A DNA stretch of 64,000 nt from Rhodospirillales bacterium. GTDB lineage: Bacteria > Pseudomonadota > Gammaproteobacteria > Burkholderiales > Burkholderiaceae_D. The translations under genes and the position numbers were made by a program. The DNA is taken from NCBI GenBank assembly GCA_903970305.1, contig CAJCID010000266.1, forward strand, positions 1 to 64,000, read 5' to 3'. The notes below the pieces were generated by a model, which saw nothing but the letters and a program-made list of their open reading frames with translations, did not search any database and was not told the DNA's origin. Of this stretch, positions 17,654-25,736 are shown one piece after another; position 1 is the stretch's first letter; every line of letters begins with the position of its first letter.

Positions 17654-20161
17654 TCAGAACTCGGCCCAGTCGTCGTCTGCTCCCGGCACGAGGGTGGCGG
17701 GCTTGGCGCCGGCTGCGGAGGCGGCAGGGCTTGCAGCTCGCTTGCGCTGGCCCTTGGCCGGCAGTCTCGCGACGTTTTGTGCGCGGTTCGGCCCGCGCCG
17801 CTCGACGGTCGCGGAAGGCTCGGGCTCTGGGCTGCCCTCGGTCAATCGCTTGAGAGTCGCTTCCTGGCTCGATTTGGGCAGTTTCGGTGCGGCCTTCATA
17901 CCCGTCGTGACCGCCGAGCGGGGCGGTGACTTGGGACTCGAGCCTGCATGCGTGCGCTGGCCCTTCTGGACATCAGTCGCCTGGGCCTTCGCCACGGGAC
18001 GTGGCTCCTGCGGCACCCGGGTCGGGGCGAGCTTCGCAGCGTCGCCAGCCGGCTGGTGTTCGCCCGCGATCGTAAAGACCGCGACAGCCTGCGCGAGCGA
18101 ATGAACCTGCTGTTCCATCGAACCCGCCGCCGCTGCAGCCTCTTCGACAAGAGCTGCGTTCTGATGGGTAACCTGATCCATGCGGCTGATTGCCAGATTC
18201 ACCTGCTCGATACCGGAACTTTGCTCCATCGAGGCAGCGGCGATCTGCGCAATGATGTCGTTGACGCGCCTGACCGCGGTCTCGATTTCTTCCATGGTCG
18301 TGCCCGCTGTTGCAACCAGCTTCGAGCCCGACTGGACTTTGTTCACCGAGTCCACGATCAAACTCTTGATCTCCTTCGCAGCGCCGGCGCTGCGCTGTGC
18401 GAGACTGCGCACCTCGGTCGCCACGACCGCGAAGCCGCGGCCTTGCTCACCGGCCCGGGCCGCCTCGACCGCAGCGTTGAGCGCCAGGATGTTGGTCTGG
18501 AAGGCGATGCCGTCGATGACACTGATGATCTCGACGATCTTCTTTGAGCTCTCGCTGATCGAATCCATTGTCTGGACGACCTGCTGTACGACACCACCGC
18601 CCTTGCGGGCCACGTCGGACGCGCCGATGGCCAACTGGTTGGCTTCCTTCGCGTTGTCCGCATTCTGGCGCACCGTCGCAGTCAGTTCCTCCATTGCGCT
18701 CGCGGTCTCCTCGAGACTGGCCGCCTGGGCCTCGGTGCGACCAGAGAGGTCCATGTTGCCCGCTGCGATCTCGCGTGCCGTCGCGTTCAAGCTGTCGGTG
18801 CCCGCGCGGATCTGACCGACGAGAAGCGCGAGTTGCCGCACGGTCCGGTTGCTGTCGTCCTTCAACTGGCCGAAAGTCCCACTGTAGGAGTTCGTGATCT
18901 CCTCGGTCAGATCGCCCTCGGCCAGGGCCGAGAGCACGCGCACGACTTCGTGCAGACCGGTGTGGCTGACTTCCATCAGGCGGTTCAGACCGTCGACGAG
19001 CTTGCGGAAGTCGTTTTCGTATTGGCTGGCTGAACCACGCGCCGAGAAATCGCCCAGGAGCGCAGCATCGACGAGCTTCACGACTTCGTGATTGATGGCC
19101 GTGAAGCTCGCCTTGACCTCGTCGATGGCCGTCGAGATCTGCGCCTTTTCACCAGGCAAGCGATCCATATCGACCGAGAAATCACCGCGCGCGTAGCAGG
19201 TGACCACCTCGACCAGGCGCTTCTCGGTAGCGATGTGCGAGGCCACGACCTCATTCATGGTTCCGGCCATGGCGCCGTAGTCGCCCGGCAGTCCGGCGAG
19301 CGGAATTCGGTAGCTCAACTGCCCCTCACCGTGGCGGCGTGCCATCTCGTTCTGCGCGCGCATGAAATTCTGCAGCGTCGACTGCATCGTCTGCATCGAG
19401 AGCAGGAGCCGTCCTGCCTCGTCGTTGCTGTGCGATTCGATCGCGGTGTCCAGTCGGCCCGCCGAGATCGCCTCGGCTGCGGCCATCGCCTTGTGCAGGG
19501 GCTTGGACATACCACGCCCGATCGCGATGCAGACGATCGTCAGGCCCGCCATCAGGACGCAGGCAACGAGCCCGAAGGACAGGGCATCGGCACGCGCGAG
19601 CGCGTCGACGTCATCGACATAGAGACCCGTTGAGACCGCGACGTGCCAGGCTGCGAATGGCTTGGCGAAGCTCAGCTTCGGATACTGCGGCGAATCCACC
19701 GGTGCACCGGGCCTGATCGTCTGATAGCGTACGAACGATCCCTCTGGACCCTTGCGGGCCGCCTGCGCGATGCTAGAAAGCGTCACACCCGTCGGGGTCT
19801 TTGCGTCCAGCGGAGCGCCGACCAGGTCGCTACGATACGGATGCATGACCACCACCCCGGTGTCCATGTCGCTGATCATGAAGTAGTTCTTGCCCGCATA
19901 GCGGAGCCGCGCCACCATCGCATAGGCCAAGGCACGCGCCTTGGTTTCGTCGATGTGCCCTGCCTGCTGCTCGGCATAGTAGGCGTCCAGGATCCCCAAG
20001 GCCGTGTCGACCTCGTGGGTCAGCTCCGCTTCCTTTTCATCGAGAAGCGCGGCGCGCTTGCCCATGACCGCGAGCGATACCACGACGATCATCGTCAGAA
20101 ACACCATTGCCCACACCAGGCCCAGCTTCTGACTGATGCGCAAGTCTTTGAATCGAAACAT
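17654..20161 (-). CDS. Methyl-accepting chemotaxis protein, sCache sensor, multiple HAMP units
   Basis: An 835-residue receptor. TM1 is at about 11-33. A periplasmic single-Cache (sCache_2) domain follows at about 35-190 ([49 protein letters not shown]). TM2 is at 194-216. A HAMP at 217-270 is followed by three more HAMP-like units at about 316-445 (each with a GDF/GDL turn), a poly-HAMP stack. The signalling domain has the invariant tip near 555-585 ([34 protein letters not shown]). The C-terminus ends in a low-complexity tail and DDDWAEF, resembling the CheR/CheB-tethering pentapeptide. Cache receptors of this type often sense small carboxylates; ligand unknown. Confidence 0.93.
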   Translation of the reverse strand: MFRFKDLRISQKLGLVWAMVFLTMIVVVSLAVMGKRAALLDEKEAELTHEVDTALGILDAYYAEQQAGHIDETKARALAYAMVARLRYAGKNYFMISDMDTGVVVMHPYRSDLVGAPLDAKTPTGVTLSSIAQAARKGPEGSFVRYQTIRPGAPVDSPQYPKLSFAKPFAAWHVAVSTGLYVDDVDALARADALSFGLVACVLMAGLTIVCIAIGRGMSKPLHKAMAAAEAISAGRLDTAIESHSNDEAGRLLLSMQTMQSTLQNFMRAQNEMARRHGEGQLSYRIPLAGLPGDYGAMAGTMNEVVASHIATEKRLVEVVTCYARGDFSVDMDRLPGEKAQISTAIDEVKASFTAINHEVVKLVDAALLGDFSARGSASQYENDFRKLVDGLNRLMEVSHTGLHEVVRVLSALAEGDLTEEITNSYSGTFGQLKDDSNRTVRQLALLVGQIRAGTDSLNATAREIAAGNMDLSGRTEAQAASLEETASAMEELTATVRQNADNAKEANQLAIGASDVARKGGGVVQQVVQTMDSISESSKKIVEIISVIDGIAFQTNILALNAAVEAARAGEQGRGFAVVATEVRSLAQRSAGAAKEIKSLIVDSVNKVQSGSKLVATAGTTMEEIETAVRRVNDIIAQIAAASMEQSSGIEQVNLAISRMDQVTHQNAALVEEAAAAAGSMEQQVHSLAQAVAVFTIAGEHQPAGDAAKLAPTRVPQEPRPVAKAQATDVQKGQRTHAGSSPKSPPRSAVTTGMKAAPKLPKSSQEATLKRLTEGSPEPEPSATVERRGPNRAQNVARLPAKGQRKRAASPAASAAGAKPATLVPGADDDWAEF

Positions 20162-20206
20162 TTCCCATCCTCTCGTCTGATGCCCGTGTAGGTACCCTCC
20201 CGGTGA

Positions 20207-20233
20207 TTATCGGAATTTCCGGGAAAAACTTGA
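20207..20233 (-). promoter_or_regulatory. Sigma-28 (FliA) promoter of the chemotaxis receptor
   Basis: Read leftward, the sequence is TCAAGTTT, 11 bp, TCCGATAA, against the FliA consensus TAAAGTTT-N11-GCCGATAA: one mismatch in each box and exact spacing. It lies 46 bp upstream of the receptor ATG. It places the receptor in the flagellar/chemotaxis regulon. Confidence 0.8.
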
Positions 20234-20357
20234 CCATCCCACCCTGGGGGCCGATTGCGGACGCCCCCTTGGGATTCCCATTAAGATACGCTCGGCGTGC
20301 GCCTCACCCCGGCCAGAGGGCCAAGCGCGATCCGGCAGTACCGCACAGGGACAAAGC

Positions 20358-21632
20358 GTGAACAAGAAATTGGACGATGGATCGGTGAGGGCCGACCGAG
20401 GGGGCGAGGGTCGCACGCTCGCCCGGGCCGTATGGGCGCCGCCCCTGGCGCCCGCTCCCCCGCGAAATCTCTGCACCGACTGTGGCATCTCCCGGACCAG
20501 CACGCCCAAGCGCTGTGCGAGTGCCTGTCAATTCATCCAGCCGGACTATCCCGGGATGGAAGAGCGCGTGCAGGGCCGTAAGCGCGATCCGGCGCGCCCG
20601 GACGAGTTGTTCTTCGGGCCGCATCAGGAGATCCTGCGCGCGTCCTTGGCCGAACCTCGGCCCGGCGCACAGTGGACAGGGATCGTCACCCGCCTGGGCG
20701 AGCGGCTGCTCGAGTCGCACGGCGTCGACGCGGTTCTGACCATGGCGCCGGATCCGAACGATCCCTGGCGTCCGATCCCCGTGCTCGTCACCGAAGCCCA
20801 GGGCATGTCCGCCTGCCGCGGCATGCGCATGGGCTACGCCCCTCTTCTTGCGCTCCTCGAGCCGGCGCGCCGTCTAGGTTATCGGCGTCTGGCCGTCATC
20901 GGCATCCCCTGCCAGATCTATGCCCTACGGGCCCTCGAGGCGGAACTCGGACTCGAGAAGCTCTACGTGATCGGCACGCCCTGCTCGGACAACACCACGA
21001 CCGAACGCTTTCACGAGTTCCTGGGCTTGCTCTCGGACGACCCCGACTCGATCACCTATCTTGAGTTTCGCGCCGATTATCACGTCGAGTTGCGGTTCCG
21101 CGATGGCCGTCAGAAGGCGATCCCTTTTCTGCAGCTGCCGCTCTCGAAGCTGCCAGCCGATTTCTTTCCGCTGACCTGCCGCACCTGCGTGGACTATACG
21201 AATGTCTTGGCTGATATCACGGTCGGCTATATGGGTGGCGAGGGTGAGCAGTGGCTCCTCGTGCGCAATTCGCGAGGCAAGGAGCTCCTGGAACTGCTCG
21301 GTGACGAGATACGCACCCGTGCCTGCGGTAGTGCGGGCAACCGTAAAGGACCGGTGAAGGGCTTTCTGGCCAACGTCGAGCGTGCAGCAGGAGGACTGCC
21401 GCTACGGCGCATGCCCGACTGGGTGCGACCCATCGTGGGCTGGCTGATGCCCCGGATCGGCCCCCGGGGACTGGAATTCGCGCGCGCGCGCGTGGAGATG
21501 AAAGCGGTCGAGTCGGTCATTCATCTGCGCCGCGAGCAGCCTGGACGCATCAAGCACATGGTTCCAGAGCACGTCTGGGAACTCGTCAAGCCCTATGGTC
21601 TGGATAGAGCCTTGGGGGAGAAGAAGCTCTAG
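20358..21632 (+). CDS. FrhB/BciB-type iron-sulfur flavoprotein (divinyl chlorophyllide reductase-like)
   Basis: A 424-residue protein of the coenzyme F420 hydrogenase beta-subunit family. The N-terminal cluster NLCTDCGI...KRCASAC (Cys39, 42, 53, 57) fits a 4Fe-4S site. It then follows the order known from BciB and 7-hydroxymethyl-chlorophyll a reductases: ELFFGPHQEI, AQWTGIVTRL, AVIGIPCQIYALRAL, GLEKLYVIGTPCSDN, CRTCVDYTNVLADITVGYMGG and a C-terminal RIGPRGLEFARARVEM. These match my memory of BciB closely, but non-photosynthetic homologues exist. It starts with GTG; AGGGA lies about 8 nt upstream. Its TAG overlaps the oppositely oriented stop of the next gene. Ferredoxin-dependent reduction is expected; the substrate is open. 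Confidence 0.78.
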   Translation: MNKKLDDGSVRADRGGEGRTLARAVWAPPLAPAPPRNLCTDCGISRTSTPKRCASACQFIQPDYPGMEERVQGRKRDPARPDELFFGPHQEILRASLAEPRPGAQWTGIVTRLGERLLESHGVDAVLTMAPDPNDPWRPIPVLVTEAQGMSACRGMRMGYAPLLALLEPARRLGYRRLAVIGIPCQIYALRALEAELGLEKLYVIGTPCSDNTTTERFHEFLGLLSDDPDSITYLEFRADYHVELRFRDGRQKAIPFLQLPLSKLPADFFPLTCRTCVDYTNVLADITVGYMGGEGEQWLLVRNSRGKELLELLGDEIRTRACGSAGNRKGPVKGFLANVERAAGGLPLRRMPDWVRPIVGWLMPRIGPRGLEFARARVEMKAVESVIHLRREQPGRIKHMVPEHVWELVKPYGLDRALGEKKL

Positions 21633-22102
21633 CGTGCCGGCTGAGCTGATCCCGGTATCGACTCGTCGGTCTCGCCGGCCAGGCGAAATGCCCACGCGTC
21701 GAGCTGCGTTTGGTCAGCCGTGATGGTCAGATAGAGCGTGGCCGAATCGGCGAGGCCCCCAGAGAGCTTTAGCGCATAGACGAGAGACAGATAGGGCTCA
21801 CCGTCATAGGTCACAGGCGCGTTCGAGCTGACATAGCGAAAGGTCTCGATATGGCCCAGACGCGAACTGAGCCGAGGCAGACGGTGCTGCAGCTGAAGGG
21901 CGGTGAACTGCGCGTGCGCACGTGCATCAAAGAGGTCGTAGAGCCCCGCCGCGTCGCCTTCGTTGTAGAGGCCGATGAAGCGGGCGACGAGCCGGTGGGC
22001 CTGGGAATCATCGGCCACAGAAACCGGTGTCAAGACGACGCCCAGGGCGCATAGGCCAAGTCGAAGCGATCGGCCCACTCTTCGCCCCACTCTTCGCCCC
22101 AC
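21629..22102 (-). CDS. Small secreted protein, NTF2/DUF3887-like
   Basis: About 157 residues: a signal peptide (RSLRLGLCALGVVLTPVSVADD) and a mature part beginning QAHRLVARFIGLYNEGDAAGLYDLFDARAHAQF, the helical opening of NTF2-like/DUF3887 folds. Beta strands follow (IETFRYVSSNAPVTYDGEPYLSLVYAL). Three in-frame GTG codons at 22102, 22090 and 22078 lie in a 12-bp tandem repeat (GTGGGGCGAAGA), so the start is ambiguous. It begins 14-38 bp after the ROK kinase stop and is probably co-transcribed with it. The longer open frame upstream is antisense-like read-through of the kinase gene. Function unknown. Confidence 0.65.
   Translation of the reverse strand: MGRRVGRRVGRSLRLGLCALGVVLTPVSVADDSQAHRLVARFIGLYNEGDAAGLYDLFDARAHAQFTALQLQHRLPRLSSRLGHIETFRYVSSNAPVTYDGEPYLSLVYALKLSGGLADSATLYLTITADQTQLDAWAFRLAGETDESIPGSAQPAR
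22079..22102 (-). repeat. 12-bp tandem repeat holding alternative GTG starts
   Basis: Two exact copies of GTGGGGCGAAGA read leftward, then a partial third copy (GTGGGC). Each unit carries one in-frame GTG, so copy-number change would alter the N-terminus by four residues without breaking the frame. Confidence 0.7.
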
Positions 22103-22115
22103 CCTGCCCAAGGGG

Positions 22116-23072
22116 CTAGACGCCTGCACGGGGTGCCGCGCCCAAGGGGGATGGCTCCTTTGGCGATAAGGCCTTGGAGTGGGTGAGCCTCGCGGCTCCT
22201 CGCACCCCAGAATCGTCTCCCCAGACCGGGGGCACGAGCCGCGTGCGTACGCTGTCGGAGAAGATATATCGGCCCCAGATCCTGGGCACCGTCTCGTAGA
22301 GCGCTCCGATCCGCGAGAGGCCGCCGCCAAGCACGATGACCTCGGGATCGAACAGGTTGACGACCGTGCCGAGCGACTTTGCCAGTTGATCCGCGTAATG
22401 ATCGAGAACCTCCCGGGCGGCTCGCTCGGCCCGAGCGGCACGTGCCACGATCTCCTCACCGGCGACGCTCTGGCCGGTGGCGCGGTGATAGCTGGCCTGA
22501 AGTCCAGGTCCGGAGAGATAGGTCTCGATGCAACCGGTGCGTCCGCAATAGCATGGCGGTTCTGGCCGATCCGCGCCCTGCGGATCGGGCAAGGGATTGT
22601 GCCCCCACTCCCCGGCGATGCGATTGAATCCTTCAAGGAGCCGCCCCTCTACGACCAGGCCGCCGCCGACGCCTGTCCCGAGAATCACGCCGAAGGCGAC
22701 CGAGGCCCCACGGGCGGCGCCGTCGGTGGTCTCCGAGAGCACGAAGCAATTGGCGTCGTTTGCGATCGCCACCTCGCGACCGAGTTGAGCCTCGATGTCG
22801 CCTTGGAACGGCATCCCGTTCAGCCAGACCGAATTGGCATTGCGCATCAATCCGGTTGCGAGACTCGCGCTGCCGGGCGTGCCGATGCCGATCGAATCGA
22901 TACGACCGAGGCGCTTCTCGGCCTGGTTCACCATCGCCTCGATCAATTCGAGTATCCGCAGATACTCGCCGCGCGGCGTGCTCTGCCGATCGCGGTAGAG
23001 TTCGGCCCCCCCTTCATCGAGGACGGCAAGGGAGATCTTGGTGCCCCCGAGGTCGATGCCCAGGCTCAGCAA
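22116..23072 (-). CDS. ROK family sugar kinase (fructokinase/Mak-like)
   Basis: A 318-residue ASKHA-fold kinase. The phosphate-1 motif is LGIDLGGTKISLAVLD. ANDANCFVLSE contains the catalytic Asp region. GVILGTGVGGG is the adenosine-side loop. The ROK signature IAGEWGHNPLPDP is followed by the zinc-binding CYCGRTGCIETYLSG (CxCGxxGCxE). The AGEWGHNPLP segment closely resembles E. coli Mak (fructokinase), although N-acetylglucosamine and glucose kinases share it. The ATG is at 23072. A small secreted protein follows in the same direction. Confidence 0.88.
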   Translation of the reverse strand: MLSLGIDLGGTKISLAVLDEGGAELYRDRQSTPRGEYLRILELIEAMVNQAEKRLGRIDSIGIGTPGSASLATGLMRNANSVWLNGMPFQGDIEAQLGREVAIANDANCFVLSETTDGAARGASVAFGVILGTGVGGGLVVEGRLLEGFNRIAGEWGHNPLPDPQGADRPEPPCYCGRTGCIETYLSGPGLQASYHRATGQSVAGEEIVARAARAERAAREVLDHYADQLAKSLGTVVNLFDPEVIVLGGGLSRIGALYETVPRIWGRYIFSDSVRTRLVPPVWGDDSGVRGAARLTHSKALSPKEPSPLGAAPRAGV

Positions 23073-23375
23073 GAGGCCTCCTCTGAGAGCGGCGCAGAGA
23101 GCACGCGGGTGCGATGGCTCAAGGTCGAACGAACAAGGGACCGCCCAGCGGGTCGTGTGCGAGCAGCTTGGCCTCGCCGCCGGCCCTTGGGTCGGCCGGT
23201 CGATAGCGCATGGTCAGATTCCTTCGACAATGGATTGATGATCGAGACTCAGGTGGCTCGCGTTAGACCCACTCCTGCCGATGAGGGTGCGCAAACCGTT
23301 CATGCATCATAGCGCCTGAGCGGCCCGATTGCTCTTTCTCGCACTTCGATCGACCCAGAAAACCGCGGCGCGCGT
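23073..23375. other. Intergenic region between the ROK kinase and histidine kinase genes
   Basis: About 300 bp with no open frame showing the coding pattern of its neighbours. It must hold the leftward promoter of the ROK gene and the end of the two-component transcript. No obvious T-tailed hairpin was found. Confidence 0.4.
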
Positions 23376-24656
23376 CTAGACGACCGGATGGATCGAAGGA
23401 TCGGCGAGAAACGCCGCAGGTTTCTTCGAGTGCAGCGCAAGGTCCGCAGCCTCGATGTGAGCGGGTGCCGAGTCACGAGCAGGGTCGGCGACGGCAAGAG
23501 CTGCGGTCGGGGTGTCGTTGCGACCGAGAAATTCGTCCAGACCCGAGGCCGCCAGAGGGCGTTCGAGCAGCCGCACCTCGAATCGTCCAAGGCTCGTTGC
23601 CAAGGCGCCGTCCCTCGGATCGGCAACCACCGCCACGGGCAGCTCCGGGTAGCGCACCGCGAGAATGCCCACCAGAAAGTCCGCGCTCACCGGACCCGTG
23701 CACATGTCGATCACAAGGGCATCGGGACGATTCAGCGGCACGTTCAGGTACGCGAGCATCTGCAGGGGGTCGGAGAAGGACACGTGGGCATCGCCGCGCG
23801 CCAGTACCAGCCTTTGCTGCTCGATCAGCACCTCGCTGTCCGAAGACAGGAGCGCGACCAAAAGCCGGCTCGGCCGCGCTGCCGCGACACTTTGCGAGGG
23901 ACGCGGCTTGAGCGTCTCGACCGGCACGGGCAGGCGCAACCGGAACACGCTGCCGCGACCATGGCGCGACTGGACCGAGAGATCGCCGCCAAGCAGGCGC
24001 GCAAACTCGCGTCCGTTCCAAAGGCCAATGCCTGTGTTCTTCCCCGGCGACTGTTCGCGCTCGCTCGCGCCGCGATAGAACGGCGTGAAAACCTTCTCGA
24101 TCTCGTCCTCGCGAATGCCCTTGCCGGTGTCCCAGACCTCGAGCGAGAACTGGCCCGACACCCGGCGAGCAGCGACCAAGATGCCCCCTTCGTGCGTGTA
24201 GTTCAGCGCATTGTGAACCAGGTTCCACAGAATGCGTCCGAGGAGTATTTCGTCTGTCACCACGACATAAGGCGAAGGCGAGACCGTGAGCTTTAGGCCT
24301 TTCTGCTCGGCCAGCGGCGTGAACTCGTGGCGCAGACGCTCGAACAGTGCCGCGATCGAGACCGCGCCAAGATTGGGCTTGATCGAGGAGCGCGAAAGCC
24401 TGATCGCGTCGAACACCGTCTCGCTCATGTTCGAGATCTCGCGCAGATTGAGGTGCAGTTCCTCGAGCAGTTCGCGATCCTGCCCGCTCGTGTAGGCCCT
24501 CTTCAACGAGGCCAGCCGCATCAGCGCCGCGTTCAGAGGCTGACGCAGGTCGTGACAGAACGAGCCGATGATCTGTTCGTGCAAGGCCTCGGCTCCCTTC
24601 GCGTAATCCTCCGGATCGGGAAGCACGCCCTCCGCAGGCCCGTCGACGGAACTCAT
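23376..24656 (-). CDS. Cytosolic hybrid sensor histidine kinase
   Basis: A 426-residue protein with no membrane segment and a very short N-terminus before the kinase core. The H-box is SFCHDLRQPLNAAL (His35). NLVHNALNYTHEGG (N-box) and DTGKGIREDEIEKVF (G1) are followed by IGLWNGREFARLLGG (G2-like). Residues from about 265 form a receiver-like domain (RPSRLLVALLSSD, ALVIDMCTG) with an Asp in the phospho-acceptor position, then a Pro/Ala-rich tail. The start at 24656 overlaps the response-regulator stop by 4 bp (ATGA), so the pair is translationally coupled. The signal is unknown; without a sensor domain it may be tuned by a partner protein. Confidence 0.85.
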   Translation of the reverse strand: MSSVDGPAEGVLPDPEDYAKGAEALHEQIIGSFCHDLRQPLNAALMRLASLKRAYTSGQDRELLEELHLNLREISNMSETVFDAIRLSRSSIKPNLGAVSIAALFERLRHEFTPLAEQKGLKLTVSPSPYVVVTDEILLGRILWNLVHNALNYTHEGGILVAARRVSGQFSLEVWDTGKGIREDEIEKVFTPFYRGASEREQSPGKNTGIGLWNGREFARLLGGDLSVQSRHGRGSVFRLRLPVPVETLKPRPSQSVAAARPSRLLVALLSSDSEVLIEQQRLVLARGDAHVSFSDPLQMLAYLNVPLNRPDALVIDMCTGPVSADFLVGILAVRYPELPVAVVADPRDGALATSLGRFEVRLLERPLAASGLDEFLGRNDTPTAALAVADPARDSAPAHIEAADLALHSKKPAAFLADPSIHPVV

Positions 24657-25276
24657 GTGAGGCTCGCAGAACTGGGCAAGATGCCGCATTGCCCGGCCTT
24701 GATCGAAGCCGCAACCCGCGTCTTCACGCCGAGCTTGGCATAGATGTGCTTGATATGGCTCTTGACCGTCGGGATCCCAAGCGCGAGTTCGCGCGCGATC
24801 TCCTTATTCTGTTTGCCCGCGGCGATGAGGCGCATCACCGTGATCTCGCGATTGGTGAGCTGGATCGCTCCGGGCGTGGGAGCGCTCTTTGCATAGACGT
24901 ATTCGGGAAAGTGCGATGCCCCGGCCAGAATCAGATAGAGCGCCTGGGAGAATGCTTCAGGCGGGCTCGCCTTGGAGATGAAGCCCACGGCGCGCTCGGC
25001 GAACACGGCATGCACCATCACCGGATCGTCGCTGGCCGAGATGATGGCTACGCGCGTGGTGCTTTGTGCCCGGATTTGCTTCAGCAACGACAGACCGCTG
25101 GCTCCCGGAATGGCGAGATCGGCCAGGACCAGATCAAATTCTTGCTTGCGCAATGCATCCAATGCATCCTGGGCACTTCCGGCAATCATGACCGAGTTCT
25201 GCGGAGCAAGCCGGATGACTTCGTCCCGGATGGCGCGCGCAAAAAGCGGATGGTCCTCGATGATCAGTAATCGCAT
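24653..25276 (-). CDS. NarL/LuxR-type response regulator
   Basis: A 207-residue regulator. The receiver domain begins MRLLIIEDHPLF with acidic pocket residues and Asp53 in LADLAIPG as the phosphorylation site; ISAS and FISKAS supply the conserved Ser/Thr and Lys. The C-terminal LuxR helix-turn-helix reads LTNREITVMRLIAAGKQNKE and KSHIKHIYAKLGVKTRVAA. It is the first gene of a coupled pair with the histidine kinase. Targets are not evident; the flanking genes do not point to a regulon. Confidence 0.92.
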   Translation of the reverse strand: MRLLIIEDHPLFARAIRDEVIRLAPQNSVMIAGSAQDALDALRKQEFDLVLADLAIPGASGLSLLKQIRAQSTTRVAIISASDDPVMVHAVFAERAVGFISKASPPEAFSQALYLILAGASHFPEYVYAKSAPTPGAIQLTNREITVMRLIAAGKQNKEIARELALGIPTVKSHIKHIYAKLGVKTRVAASIKAGQCGILPSSASLT

Positions 25277-25736
25277 GGCTTGGTTGACTCATTGAAGGGC
25301 CAAAGCACGTCGGATAGGGCGCAACCCTGATACAGCCTACCGTGCTAAGGGATGAAAGGTAAGCCTTCCAAAGGATGATTTGTAACCGTCCTCCTGCACT
25401 AAACGAAAGAAGGGGGTGCTAGGCATGAATCTACGCCTTTTTGCAACAATATCCGTGTACCCCTGCCAACTCTGGTCGATTTCAATTCCGCACACGCCCT
25501 TCAGACCCAGGGTGCAGAGCGCCTCATGGGGGGCCCTTCAAGGCCTCTGAGCGGGCTCATTGGCACCCGGATGACCGCAAGAAATCCCAATACACGGCAA
25601 AAATAGGCTAGGGACTCATCCAAGGTTCGCCTTCTGAGTTCCCCAGCGATCCCGAACATGCACTGCGAGCGGGCAACCCCGGATTCGCTCAGGCCAGTAC
25701 GGTTCGGAGGACGACTTTGCGCGGCGCCCTGCACGC
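25277..25736. other. Intergenic region, about 460 bp
   Basis: It lies between the ABC exporter stop and the response-regulator start. It is AT-richer near 25320-25450 (the likely leftward promoter of the two-component pair). A 77-codon frame at 25501-25734 (minus) has no family features and was not called. No RNA gene is recognised. Confidence 0.4.

Noticed and set aside
20358-21632. Proof of a phototrophic host
   Set aside because: BciB-like homologues also occur in non-phototrophs and no other photosynthesis gene is in the window.
22103-22636. N-terminal extension of the small secreted protein (to 335 residues)
   Set aside because: It overlaps the ROK kinase in another frame, is Arg/Ser/Pro-rich without a fold, and the signal peptide begins after 22102.
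22179-23312. 377-codon open frame on the plus strand
   Set aside because: Antisense shadow of the ROK kinase.
25501-25734. 77-codon frame on the minus strand in the intergenic gap
   Set aside because: No ribosome-binding site, no domain, and composition unlike neighbouring genes.
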